64,000 nt of DNA from Catellatospora coxensis. Lineage in GTDB: Bacteria > Actinomycetota > Actinomycetes > Mycobacteriales > Micromonosporaceae. Both the position numbers and the translations under genes were made by a program. The notes beneath the pieces were generated by a model, which made no database searches, was not told the origin of the DNA, and was given only the letters and a program-made list of their open reading frames with translations. Where the stretch lies: NCBI RefSeq assembly GCF_016862635.1, contig NZ_BONI01000042.1:16841-80840 (forward strand), given 5' to 3'. Shown here piece by piece: positions 1 to 8,134 of the stretch; the first letter of the stretch is position 1, and every line of letters begins with the position of its first letter.

Positions 1-681
1 ACCCGGCCGCTACCAGGCGTCGACATCATCGACGTCGCCGACGACACCGTGGTCAGCTTCTGGCTTTTCTACCGGCAGCCGGAACAGCCGGCTCCGCTGA
101 CGTCTGCCCACCTGGCCGCGCTCCTGCGCGAGTTGCACCGGCTCGAGTCTCCGCCGATGGCGCTGCCGACCTGGGAACCGCTGGTGTCGTTGCACGACAC
201 GTTGCACGACCCGAACCTGTCGAGGTGCCTGCCCGAACACGAGCATGGATGGCTGCTCGAACGGGTCGCGGCGATACGCGAACAGCTGCGCGGCATCGAC
301 TGGCCGCTCGGTGTCGGCCTGATCCACGGCGACGCGTGGGCAGGCAACCTACTGCACGCCGAAGTCGGTCCCGCACCGGTCATCCTGGGCGACTGGGACT
401 GGGCCAGCACGGGTCCGCGGGAGGTCGACCTCATCCCCACCTGGCACGCAGCCGCGCGCTACGGCAAAGGCGCGAACTGGGTGGACGAGTTCCGTGCCGT
501 CTACGGATACGACCTCGCCGACTGGGATGGCTTCCCCACGTTGATGGCCATGCGCGACCTCGTGCAGCTGACCGGCCCCATGCGCCGCGCCTCAGACTCG
601 CCCAGACACGCCGCCGCTCTCCGGCAACGGCTCGATGCACTTCTCGCCGGGGACACGATGTCCCCGTGGATCGCGTTGTAG
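1..681 (+). CDS. Aminoglycoside phosphotransferase-like kinase, 5' end missing
   Basis: The reading frame is open from the first base, so the N-terminus lies outside the window; about 226 C-terminal residues are present. It carries the two catalytic motifs of the APH/choline kinase fold: a Brenner-type loop with LIHGDAWAGNLL and the metal-binding ILGDWDWASTGPREVDL segment. The family transfers phosphate from ATP to small alcohols or aminoglycosides; the substrate cannot be read from this fragment. It precedes a lanthipeptide operon on the same strand, but a hairpin at 729-757 lies between them, so a functional link is unproven. Family assignment is fairly secure; a resistance role is only possible. 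Confidence 0.8.
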   Translation, partial: TRPLPGVDIIDVADDTVVSFWLFYRQPEQPAPLTSAHLAALLRELHRLESPPMALPTWEPLVSLHDTLHDPNLSRCLPEHEHGWLLERVAAIREQLRGIDWPLGVGLIHGDAWAGNLLHAEVGPAPVILGDWDWASTGPREVDLIPTWHAAARYGKGANWVDEFRAVYGYDLADWDGFPTLMAMRDLVQLTGPMRRASDSPRHAAALRQRLDALLAGDTMSPWIAL

Positions 682-953
682 GCGAAGACCGCCACTTCTC
701 GACCCTGATCAGGCACGGCGACGTGCGGCCATGCTGACAACGCCGCTGTCAGCATGGCACCTATCGATTCCGATCTTCCCGTGCTGCTCAATGGGATCCG
801 GGACGCCGACACGACGGCCGGAACCATCCGGTGCGGTCGGCTCTCACAGATGACCCGCCAAGGCCAGACCCAGGCGTGATGCGCCGCAGTCCGGCTGCCA
901 GCCGACAACTGCCCGCGCACCGTGCAGACCACCGCCAGGGAGATGAGATACGC
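682..953. other. Intergenic region with no recognised gene
   Basis: This gap holds the hairpin at 729-757. Frames across it are short or mutually overlapping and have no recognisable protein. The promoter for the downstream small ORF and lanthipeptide operon probably lies here, but no convincing -35/-10 pair was found. Confidence 0.4.
729..757. terminator. Perfect inverted repeat after the phosphotransferase gene
   Basis: CCATGCTGACA (729-739) and TGTCAGCATGG (747-757) form a perfect 11-bp stem around a 7-nt loop, 48 bases after the stop codon. There is no T-tract, so it could be a terminator-like hairpin or an operator dyad. The arms contain CTGACA/TGTCAG, a motif repeated near 14.6-17.0 kb. 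Confidence 0.5.
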
Positions 954-1286
954 ATGAAGCACATGGAGCCCCCGATCGCCGGGGCCGACAACGTTCTCGG
1001 TAAACCCGCCGAGCGGGGCTGCGCACACCACAGTCTGCTCGCCGCGTTTCCAGCGCGCAGCGTGCTGAGCGAGCCGCATCCGGCTCGCGGCGTGGCCAAG
1101 GTCGGTGTGGTCGTCGGTCGGCGCAGTCGTCAGCCGGTGCCGGACCTTCCGCCGATCATGCCGGTGGTCCAGGTCTCCGACGAGCACGGCGTCATCCGCG
1201 ACCAGACGGCGGGTGCGCACGAGCTCGCTTACCTGCTCCACCGGATGACCACCGGCGACTGGCACGCGGCCGCAACGCGGCAGTGA
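954..1286 (+). CDS. Hypothetical protein ahead of the lanthipeptide precursor
   Basis: A 110-residue frame begins with ATG at 954 behind a purine-rich AGGGAG stretch; an upstream GTG at 831 in the same frame is less likely because the added residues are Arg/Pro-rich. No domain is recognised. The C-terminal half (roughly residues 50-105) has a hydrophobic pattern and ends in helix-like HELAYLLHRMTTGDWH. It sits 111 bases before the precursor gene on the same strand and could be a small accessory or regulatory protein of the cluster, or unrelated. Function unknown. Confidence 0.5.
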   Translation: MKHMEPPIAGADNVLGKPAERGCAHHSLLAAFPARSVLSEPHPARGVAKVGVVVGRRSRQPVPDLPPIMPVVQVSDEHGVIRDQTAGAHELAYLLHRMTTGDWHAAATRQ

Positions 1287-1308
1287 AGCGCGCCGGCACG
1301 GCAAGGCT

Positions 1309-1375
1309 CCGCCCATCCGGGCGGACGCGATGGCTCAGGCCATCAGCACCATCCCCGAGCCACCGCGGTTCGGGG
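1309..1375 (+). promoter_or_regulatory. Three small stem-loops in the leader of the precursor gene
   Basis: Three short inverted repeats lie in series: CCGCCC/GGGCGG (1309-1324), GATGGC/GCCATC (1329-1344) and CCCCGA/TCGGGG (1353-1375). They lie just upstream of the Shine-Dalgarno of the lanthipeptide precursor. They may stabilise or attenuate the leader RNA; this role is inference. Confidence 0.35.
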
Positions 1376-1397
1376 ACGTCACGAGAGGGAGAACAAG

Positions 1398-1562
1398 GTG
1401 TCCAACGCGACTCCGACGCTCCAGGCGCGCACGGACCAGGCCGATGAGTTCGACCTGGACGTGCGCCTGGTGGAGAAGAGCGACAACTACGCCGGGCTGA
1501 TCGCCACGACCGACGACGGCTGCGGCAGCACCTGCGGCGCCTGCACCACCAACGCCGCCTGA
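1398..1562 (+). CDS. lanA: FxLD-family class I lanthipeptide precursor
   Basis: A 54-residue peptide starts with GTG at 1398, 7 bases after a strong GAGAGGGA Shine-Dalgarno. The leader contains FDLDVRLVE (residues 18-26), the FxLD hallmark recognised by class I dehydratases. The core end reads TTDDGCGSTCGACTTNAA (37-54), with Cys42, Cys46 and Cys49 as thioether donors and Thr37, Thr38, Ser44, Thr45, Thr50 and Thr51 as candidate dehydration sites. Asp39-Asp40 are candidate targets for the methyltransferase encoded downstream. It is followed by lanB, lanC and a methyltransferase, the normal FxLD gene set. The ring pattern and leader cleavage site cannot be deduced. Confidence 0.92.
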   Translation: MSNATPTLQARTDQADEFDLDVRLVEKSDNYAGLIATTDDGCGSTCGACTTNAA

Positions 1563-1578
1563 CGGCGTACCCCTCGGC

Positions 1579-1622
1579 CCGGTCGGCGCCGCCACACGTC
1601 CTCCCGTGGCCGCGCCGACCGG
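1579..1622 (+). terminator. Nested hairpin between precursor and dehydratase genes
   Basis: CCGGTCGGCGC (1579-1589) pairs with GCGCCGACCGG (1612-1622), and inside it GCCAC (1591-1595) pairs with GTGGC (1606-1610). There is no T-tract. A leaky hairpin here would keep precursor mRNA abundant relative to the enzyme mRNA, as is common between RiPP precursor and enzyme genes; that role is inference. Confidence 0.55.
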
Positions 1623-1650
1623 CCTCAACCCGATCCAGGAGATGCCCCGT

Positions 1651-4600
1651 ATGCGTTCTGCTGAACACCGGGCCACGTACCGGGCCAGCGGCACGGCGCT
1701 CGTACGCGCCGCCGCGCACATCGGCCTGGAACTGCCCGCGTATCCGGACGTGACCGACCCAGCCGCCTCGGACTGCGCGACGTCGTGGGTGGAATGGTTG
1801 CGCGCCGTGTGGGCATTGCCGGAAGTCGCTGAGACGCTGCGGCACGCCAGTCCGGTCCTCGCGCGGCAGATCGTCGTTCTCATCTCAGCGGGAAAGCCCC
1901 CGGTGCGCGATGCATACCGTGCGGTGCTGTCCGTGATGCGATACCTGCAGCGGATGACCGGACGGGCAACTCCGCTGGGGTTGGCTGCCGGAGTGGCGGT
2001 CGCGACCTTCGCCAGGGAGCCCCAACTCCGGTGGGGCACGCGCCACCACACGGTGGCCAGCCCGGCCGCAACCTGGCTCGACGACGTGATCCAGACGCTG
2101 GAAAGCTGCCCGGAACTGCTCGCTCGGCTGCCTGTCGTCACCAACACGACGATGACGGTCCGCGGTGACCGCCTCGTGATCCCCGACCAGCCACAACGGG
2201 CCGGACAGGTGGCCTCGGTGGATGCCGTGTTGCGCCTGACCACGCCGGTACGCGTCGCCGTCGAAGCGGCTCGCGCGCCGATCCGGATGAGCGAACTCGC
2301 CGCGAAGGTACGAGAGGTCCTGCCCTCGGCGCCCGCTAAGAAGATCACCGTTCTCCTGGCCGAGCTGGTTTCGCGGCGAGCGCTAATCACGTCCTTGCAC
2401 GCGCCCAGCACAACCACCGCCCCGCTGGCCCACCTACTCGCGCAGGTTGATGCCGCCGACGCTGGCGCTGTACAGCAGGTCGCCGACCTTGTCGCTGCGC
2501 TGCACGACATCCACGCGCTCATGAGCAGCCACAACAGCCAACTCGGCAGCAACGTCGCCTGGGTACGCGACGACCTCGCCGCCACCATGCGCATGACGCA
2601 GCCGTTTAGCCGGCACCCACTCGTGCTCGACCTGCGCCTGGACGCGACGGTGGTCCTGCCGGAGCCTGTCGCACGCGAGGTTGAGCGCGCCGCGCTGCTC
2701 CTGACCTGCCTGAGTGGCCACCCGTTCGGGCGCGCATCGTGGCGCGACTACCACATGCGCTTCTACGAGCGTTACGGCATCGGGTCGATGGTGCCGCTGC
2801 GCGACGTCGTCGTCACCGATGCCGGCATCGGCTGGCCCGACGGCTACCCCGCCGCTGCCGCCGAGCGGCACGCTCCGGCTGCCCGCCGCGACGAGCTGTT
2901 GCTGTCACTGGCCCAGGCCGCCGCGCTCGACGGCCACCGCGAGGTCATCCTGGACGCCGAGCTGCTCAACGCGCTTGACATCGGTCCCGACCAGCCTCGC
3001 CTGCCACCGCACCTGGAACTGTGCGTGCGGATACACGCGCGCGATCAGCAGGCACTGATCCGCGGAGACTTCCGCGTCGAGGTCGTGTCCGTCTCCCGTG
3101 GCGTCGGCACGCTGTGCGGCCGGTTCCTCCAGGTGCTGACGCCCGACGAGCGGCAGCGGCTGTCCGCCGAACTGGCCGACCTGCCCACCGCCGACGCCGA
3201 CACGATTCCCGCCCAGCTGTCCTTCGCCCCGCTCGACCCCGCAGACGCGCACGTCGCACGCGCGCCGCGCGTCCTGCCGACCGTGATCAGCCTGGCCGAG
3301 CACCGCGGCCCGGACCCAGACGTGCTGAGCGTCGAGGACATCGCGGTCGCCTGCGATGGCCGCCGCATGTACCTGGCGGCTCCGACCCTTGGGCAGCGGA
3401 TTGAGGCCACCGGCATGCACGCGCTCAACCCGACCCGGCACACCCCGTCGCTGGCCAGGTTCTTGATCGAGCTGAGCCGCGCCCAGTACGCCCAGGTGAC
3501 CGCCTTCGACTGGGGCGCCGCGGCGAAGTTGCCGTACCTGCCTCGGCTGCGCCACGGGCGCGTCATCCTCGCGCCAGCGACCTGGCGGCTGCACGCCGCG
3601 GACCTGCCGCCACGCGAACGACCCTGGTCTTCGTGGGATGACGCCTTCGCCGCCTGGAGCGACCACCGCAGGTTGCCGCGCCGCGTGTACCTGGCCGAAG
3701 GCGACCAGCGGCTTCCCCTCGACCTCGACGAGACCGCACACCGCGTGCTGCTGCGTACGCATCTCGGCAGGCACCCGCACGCCGTGCTGGTCGAGGCCCC
3801 GGACGAGGACTCGACTGGCTGGTGCGACGGCCGGCCGCACGAGGTGATCGTGCCGCTCAAAGCCACCGTCGCCCCGGCATGGCCGCGCCTGCCCAAGCCC
3901 ACCCCGGCCCGCCTCATCGGCCGCGACCAGGGCAAGACACCCGGCACGTCGCTGGTTCTGCTGGCCAAGCTGTACGGCGACCGCGACCGCCAGGACGAGC
4001 TGCTCGCCGAGCACCTGCCGCGCCTGCTCGCCCGATGGGAGACCGCGCCGCCGTGGTGGTTCCTACGGTTCCGCGATCCCGACCAGCACCTGCGTCTGCG
4101 CATCGCGTTGCCGGACGTCGACGCGTTCGGCCCCACGGCGCAGATCGTCAGCGCCTGGGCCGACCAGCTCCGCCGGGCGGGCCTGCTTCGTGAGGTGCAG
4201 TACGCCACCTCCTACCCTGAGACCGGCCGCTGGGGATCCGAAGCCGCGATGGACGCCGCCGAGACGGTGTTCCGCGCCGACTCGGCGACGGTGGTGACCC
4301 AGCTGCGCCAGCGCAAGCGTCCGCACCGGCAGGCACTGGTCGCCGCGCACACCGCAGCGATCGCGGTCGGGTTCACCGGCAGCACCGAGGCCGGCATGAA
4401 GTGGCTGATCGACCACATCCCCGCCGCAGCTCCGGGACCTGTCGACCGCGCGGTCTTCGCCGAAGCCGTCCGCATCGCCGACCCGCGCGGCAACTGGGCC
4501 GCTTTGCGGGCCGCGCCGGGCGGCACCGCCATCGTCGATGCCTGGCAGGCACGCGCTCAGGCGCTCGCCGCCTACCGCAGGCACCTGCCCGGCCCGCACA

Positions 4601-4779
4601 CGGAGGGAGTCGACCCCGACGACGTGCTCGGCTCGCTCGCGCACGCGCACTTCATCCGGGCCGTCGGCGTCGATTTCGACGACGAAGCGATCTGCCTGTA
4701 CCTCGCCCGGTCCGCGGCCCTGGCCTGGACCGCCCGTACCACGGCCTGGACCGCCCGTACCACGGCCGGCCGATCATGA
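1651..4779 (+). CDS. lanB: Lantibiotic dehydratase, full-length class I LanB
   Basis: The 1042-residue protein has the long N-terminal glutamyl-transfer region (about 1-750) and a C-terminal SpaB_C/thiopeptide-type elimination domain from about residue 760 (LAKLYGD, then WWFLRFRDPDQHLRLRI). Class I LanB enzymes use glutamyl-tRNA to activate Ser/Thr in the precursor and eliminate glutamate to give dehydroamino acids. I chose ATG 1651 because AGGAG lies 8 bases before it; in-frame GTG 1606 lies inside the leader hairpin. The last codons contain a 21-bp tandem duplication (4723-4764). Its stop overlaps the lanC start in ATGA. Assignment is secure. Confidence 0.93.
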   Translation: MRSAEHRATYRASGTALVRAAAHIGLELPAYPDVTDPAASDCATSWVEWLRAVWALPEVAETLRHASPVLARQIVVLISAGKPPVRDAYRAVLSVMRYLQRMTGRATPLGLAAGVAVATFAREPQLRWGTRHHTVASPAATWLDDVIQTLESCPELLARLPVVTNTTMTVRGDRLVIPDQPQRAGQVASVDAVLRLTTPVRVAVEAARAPIRMSELAAKVREVLPSAPAKKITVLLAELVSRRALITSLHAPSTTTAPLAHLLAQVDAADAGAVQQVADLVAALHDIHALMSSHNSQLGSNVAWVRDDLAATMRMTQPFSRHPLVLDLRLDATVVLPEPVAREVERAALLLTCLSGHPFGRASWRDYHMRFYERYGIGSMVPLRDVVVTDAGIGWPDGYPAAAAERHAPAARRDELLLSLAQAAALDGHREVILDAELLNALDIGPDQPRLPPHLELCVRIHARDQQALIRGDFRVEVVSVSRGVGTLCGRFLQVLTPDERQRLSAELADLPTADADTIPAQLSFAPLDPADAHVARAPRVLPTVISLAEHRGPDPDVLSVEDIAVACDGRRMYLAAPTLGQRIEATGMHALNPTRHTPSLARFLIELSRAQYAQVTAFDWGAAAKLPYLPRLRHGRVILAPATWRLHAADLPPRERPWSSWDDAFAAWSDHRRLPRRVYLAEGDQRLPLDLDETAHRVLLRTHLGRHPHAVLVEAPDEDSTGWCDGRPHEVIVPLKATVAPAWPRLPKPTPARLIGRDQGKTPGTSLVLLAKLYGDRDRQDELLAEHLPRLLARWETAPPWWFLRFRDPDQHLRLRIALPDVDAFGPTAQIVSAWADQLRRAGLLREVQYATSYPETGRWGSEAAMDAAETVFRADSATVVTQLRQRKRPHRQALVAAHTAAIAVGFTGSTEAGMKWLIDHIPAAAPGPVDRAVFAEAVRIADPRGNWAALRAAPGGTAIVDAWQARAQALAAYRRHLPGPHTEGVDPDDVLGSLAHAHFIRAVGVDFDDEAICLYLARSAALAWTARTTAWTARTTAGRS
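4723..4764 (+). repeat. 21-bp perfect tandem duplication at the 3' end of lanB
   Basis: Two identical 21-bp units (4723-4743 and 4744-4764) encode AWTARTT twice. They lie 12 bases before the lanB stop codon. The repeat keeps frame and looks like a recent slippage duplication. Confidence 0.9.
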
Positions 4780-6074
4780 ACCACCCCGCGGCCCGCCTCG
4801 CCCTGGCCATCGCCGACCAGCTCGCCTCCCCAGCGGCGCTCGGCGACATGCTCACCGCTCAGCCGTGGCGGGCGCAGTCGCTGTCACTCGGCGCTCCCGC
4901 GGTCGCACTGCTGCACATCGAGTTAGCGGCATCCGGGCTGCGTCCTTGGCAGCGCGCCCACGACTGGCTGCGCTGCGCCACCTCCGGGGAGATCACCAGC
5001 GGCTTCGACAGCCACCTGTTCCACGGTGCCCCCGCAATCGCCCACACGCTTTCCTGCGCCGCCGTCGTACGTCCCGGCGCGTACGAACGCGTCCTCACCC
5101 GCCTGAACGAGACGGTCACGGCTGACGCCCGGCGTCGGGTCGAGATCGCCCATGCCCGTATCGATGCCCGTCGGCCCGCCCGGCTGGCTGAGTTCGACAT
5201 CATCCGCGGTCTGACCGGCGTCGGGTCTCACCTGCTTCGCCACGACCCGGACGGCCGCACGATCCGCACGGTGCTGGAGTACCTGGTCCGGCTGACCGAG
5301 CCTGTCACCGCCGATGGCGAGCTCCTCCCGGGCTGGTGGACGCCGGATGGACCGTCCGGCCGCGCCGAGCAGCGCATGCCTGGCGGGCACGCCAACGCCG
5401 GACTCGCGCACGGCGTCGCCGGCCCGCTCGCCCTGCTGTCACTCGCCGCGCTGGAAGGCGTCGTCGTCGACAACCAACGCGATGCGATCGGCCGCATCGT
5501 CGGCTGGTACGACCGCATTCGTGCCCACACCGCCACTGGTCACACGATCTGGCCCTACTGGGCGTCCAGGTCCGAGCTCCGCACCGGGCCAGCGCGCCTG
5601 CCCGAACAGCAGCGGCCCTCGTGGTGCTACGGCACCGCCGGAGTCGCCCGCGCGCTGCAGCTCGCTGCCCGCGCAACCGGCGACCCCGGTCGAGCGCTCC
5701 AGGCTGAGACCGCACTCGTCCACGCGCTCACCGACCCCCGACAGCGGGACGCGATCAGCGATCCAGCGCTGTGTCACGGATACGCTGGGATCGCACATGT
5801 GGCGACCCGGATCGCCGCCGACGCGGCACCCGCCTCCACCGCCCGCCTGGGAACCCTCGTAGCCAAGCTGCTCGACGCCGTGCTGCCCTCTGACAGCACG
5901 CCCGACGCTCGCGCCGCCTCGCTCCTGCACTCCGGAGCCGGGCCAGGACTGCTCGACGGCGCTGCGGGCGTCGCACTCGCGTGCCTCGCCGCCTCCGGGA
6001 TGACACCCCGCTCCGGCTGGGACACCTGCCTGCTCATCACCGCCGCCACCAACGCTCGAGGAGAAGACGCCTGA
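4776..6074 (+). CDS. lanC: Lanthionine synthetase C family cyclase
   Basis: The 432-residue protein has the LanC zinc site: SWCYGTAG (Cys about 284) and LCHGYAG (Cys333-His334), plus a conserved ANAGLAHGVAGPLALL helix before it. LanC enzymes use zinc to activate precursor cysteine thiols for Michael addition onto dehydroamino acids, closing lanthionine rings. The ATG overlaps the lanB stop (ATGA), so I used it rather than the upstream frame extension. The stop overlaps the next start as TGATG, showing translational coupling through the operon. Length and motifs fit a complete, active cyclase. Confidence 0.93.
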   Translation: MNHPAARLALAIADQLASPAALGDMLTAQPWRAQSLSLGAPAVALLHIELAASGLRPWQRAHDWLRCATSGEITSGFDSHLFHGAPAIAHTLSCAAVVRPGAYERVLTRLNETVTADARRRVEIAHARIDARRPARLAEFDIIRGLTGVGSHLLRHDPDGRTIRTVLEYLVRLTEPVTADGELLPGWWTPDGPSGRAEQRMPGGHANAGLAHGVAGPLALLSLAALEGVVVDNQRDAIGRIVGWYDRIRAHTATGHTIWPYWASRSELRTGPARLPEQQRPSWCYGTAGVARALQLAARATGDPGRALQAETALVHALTDPRQRDAISDPALCHGYAGIAHVATRIAADAAPASTARLGTLVAKLLDAVLPSDSTPDARAASLLHSGAGPGLLDGAAGVALACLAASGMTPRSGWDTCLLITAATNARGEDA

Positions 6075-8134
6075 TGCACACGACCTGGCGACAGCACAAC
6101 ATCGAGTTCACCGACCGCGCCAGCGCCGAGGCCGTTGCGATCGAGCACCTCGCGCCAACCCTGAGATCCGCGGAATCCGACGGGCACCTGCACACCTGGT
6201 GGTTCCTGCGGAAGAACCCGTTCAAGCTGCGCTACATACCTGCCGATCCAGGTACCAGCATCATCGGCGACCTGCTGAACGCGCTTACCACCGACGGCCT
6301 GATCATCGGCTGGAGAAACGGCATCTACGAGCCGGAGACGACGGCCTTCGGCGGTCCAGAAGGCATGGACATCGCGCACACCCTGTTCCACCACGACAGC
6401 CGACACCTGCTCCACCAACCAGGCGACGGCGGGCTCGGCCGCCGGGAGACCACCGTTCTGCTCTGCAGCGCTCTGCTGCGCGCCGCCGGGCTCGACTGGT
6501 ACGAGCAGGGCGACGTATGGGGCCGATTCGCCCAAGAACGATCCGACGTCGACACCTCACTGCCGCCGGAGGCAGCGGGGCGAGCGAGGCTCATCAGGTC
6601 GATGCGCAAGCTCATGACGACTGACGTACGCGCCCTCTGCGCGCCCGACGGCGCCCTGGCCGGTCGTGAGGAGTGGATCGATGCGTTCGAGGCCGCCGGA
6701 CAGGCACTTGCCCATCACGCCCGGCACGGCAGGCTCCAGCGCGGGTTGCGCGCCGTGCTCGCCCACCATCTGATCTTCCACGCCAACCGGGCCGGGCTGC
6801 CACTGCCCGACCAGGCCAACCTGGCCGCGCTGGCGTTGAACACCGTGTTCGCCGACGGCGAGCCGGCCGAACCCACGAGACATGAAGGACGGACCATGAC
6901 CACGATCAGCGATCCGCACGCCTACGCGAAGAGCCCGCGAGAGCTTCGCGACTCGCTCGTCGAGCGCCTACGCCAGCGCGGAGCGCTCCGCAGCCCTGAG
7001 ATCGAGGCGGCGTTCCAGGACGTTCCCCGGCACCTGTTCGTGCCGGGCTTCCCGCTGGAACAGGCCTACGGCGACAACTCCGTGTACACCAAAACCGCCC
7101 AGGACGGCGCGCAGATCAGTGCGGCATCCGAGCCGGGCATCGTCGCCATGATGCTGCACCAGCTCGACATCCGGCCCGGCCACCGCATCCTGGAGATCGG
7201 CGCGGGCACCGGCTACAATGCCGCGCTCATGGGCACCCTCGCCGGAGACAGCGGGCACGTCACCACGATCGACGTCGACACCGATCTCGTTGACGCCGCC
7301 CGCGAGCACCTGGCCGCAGCCGAAGCCGGCAACGTCGAGGTCGTACTCGGCGACGGCGCTCTCGGACACGAGGCAGGCGCGCCCTACGACCGGATCATCG
7401 CCACCGTCGGCGCCTGGGAGATCCCCAGCGCCTGGCTGGACCAGCTCGCAGCGAACGGGCGGATGGTGGTACCGCTACGGCTGGCCGGGGCGGCATCGCG
7501 CAGCATCGCCTTCGAACGGAACGCCGACCGGTGGACCAGCCACGGCAGCGAGCTGGCCGTATTCATGCCCCTGCGCGGCATCGGCGACGACGCACGCCGA
7601 ACCGTCGCGCTCGCCGAGGACGTCACGCTGCAGGTCCACAAAGACCAGGACGTCGACGCATCCGCGCTCGCCGGCGTGCTGAGCGTGCCGCGTCGTGAGG
7701 TGTGGACGGGCGTGACATTCCCCCCGATGGTCTCGTACGAGTGGATGGACCTGTGGCTGGCCTGCACCCTTCCCAACGCCATCATGCGGATGAACGTGCG
7801 GCCGTCTGCCACCGAACGCGGCGCGGTCACGCCGATGTTCCCGTGGGGCTCGATGGCGACCATCCGCGGCACGAACCTCGCCTACCTCACCGTCCGTCCC
7901 GCCACGCCCGAATCCGATGGCGGCCGGAGCTACGAGGTCGGCGCCATCGGCCACGGACCGGCCGGTGAAGCACTGGCAAGCGACGTCGCCGAGCAGGTCC
8001 GCGTCTGGGACGAGCAGCACCGCGCCAAGACGGTCCGGTTCGAGATCCCCGACGGTGCCGCCGACGCCGAACCGGCAGCAGGCCGCTTCGTCCTCCACCG
8101 CCCGCAGCACCCCATCGTCGTCATCTGGGAATGA
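6074..8134 (+). CDS. Fusion of thiopeptide-type LanB-like domain and FxLD-system methyltransferase
   Basis: This 686-residue protein has two parts. Residues 1 to about 270 (TWWFLRKNPFKLRYIP near the start) match the thiopeptide-type bacteriocin biosynthesis domain, the same fold as the LanB C-terminus. Residues 275-686 resemble protein-L-isoaspartate O-methyltransferase, with VPRHLFVPGFPLEQAYGDNS and SAM motif I ILEIGAGTG at about 372-380. Such FxLD-system methyltransferases are thought to methylate a precursor Asp, giving aspartimide and then isoaspartate as for the characterised lanthipeptide enzyme OlvSA; Asp39/Asp40 of the precursor are candidates. Start ATG 6074 overlaps the lanC stop. 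An internal ATG at 6896 with its own ribosome site marks the domain boundary. Confidence 0.88.
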   Translation: MHTTWRQHNIEFTDRASAEAVAIEHLAPTLRSAESDGHLHTWWFLRKNPFKLRYIPADPGTSIIGDLLNALTTDGLIIGWRNGIYEPETTAFGGPEGMDIAHTLFHHDSRHLLHQPGDGGLGRRETTVLLCSALLRAAGLDWYEQGDVWGRFAQERSDVDTSLPPEAAGRARLIRSMRKLMTTDVRALCAPDGALAGREEWIDAFEAAGQALAHHARHGRLQRGLRAVLAHHLIFHANRAGLPLPDQANLAALALNTVFADGEPAEPTRHEGRTMTTISDPHAYAKSPRELRDSLVERLRQRGALRSPEIEAAFQDVPRHLFVPGFPLEQAYGDNSVYTKTAQDGAQISAASEPGIVAMMLHQLDIRPGHRILEIGAGTGYNAALMGTLAGDSGHVTTIDVDTDLVDAAREHLAAAEAGNVEVVLGDGALGHEAGAPYDRIIATVGAWEIPSAWLDQLAANGRMVVPLRLAGAASRSIAFERNADRWTSHGSELAVFMPLRGIGDDARRTVALAEDVTLQVHKDQDVDASALAGVLSVPRREVWTGVTFPPMVSYEWMDLWLACTLPNAIMRMNVRPSATERGAVTPMFPWGSMATIRGTNLAYLTVRPATPESDGGRSYEVGAIGHGPAGEALASDVAEQVRVWDEQHRAKTVRFEIPDGAADAEPAAGRFVLHRPQHPIVVIWE
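6884..6898 (+). promoter_or_regulatory. Internal ribosome-binding site and start at the methyltransferase domain boundary
   Basis: GAAGGACGGACC precedes an in-frame ATG at 6896, exactly where the methyltransferase-like domain begins (residue 275). It could allow separate production of the methyltransferase, or be a relic of a gene fusion. Seen in sequence; use is inference. Confidence 0.45.

Noticed and set aside
1606..1650. Upstream GTG start for lanB
   Set aside because: It lies within the hairpin after the precursor and has no ribosome site, whereas ATG 1651 has AGGAG at proper distance.
5981..6073. Longer start for the methyltransferase fusion
   Set aside because: These codons overlap the end of lanC in another frame; ATG 6074 overlaps the lanC stop, as do the other operon genes.
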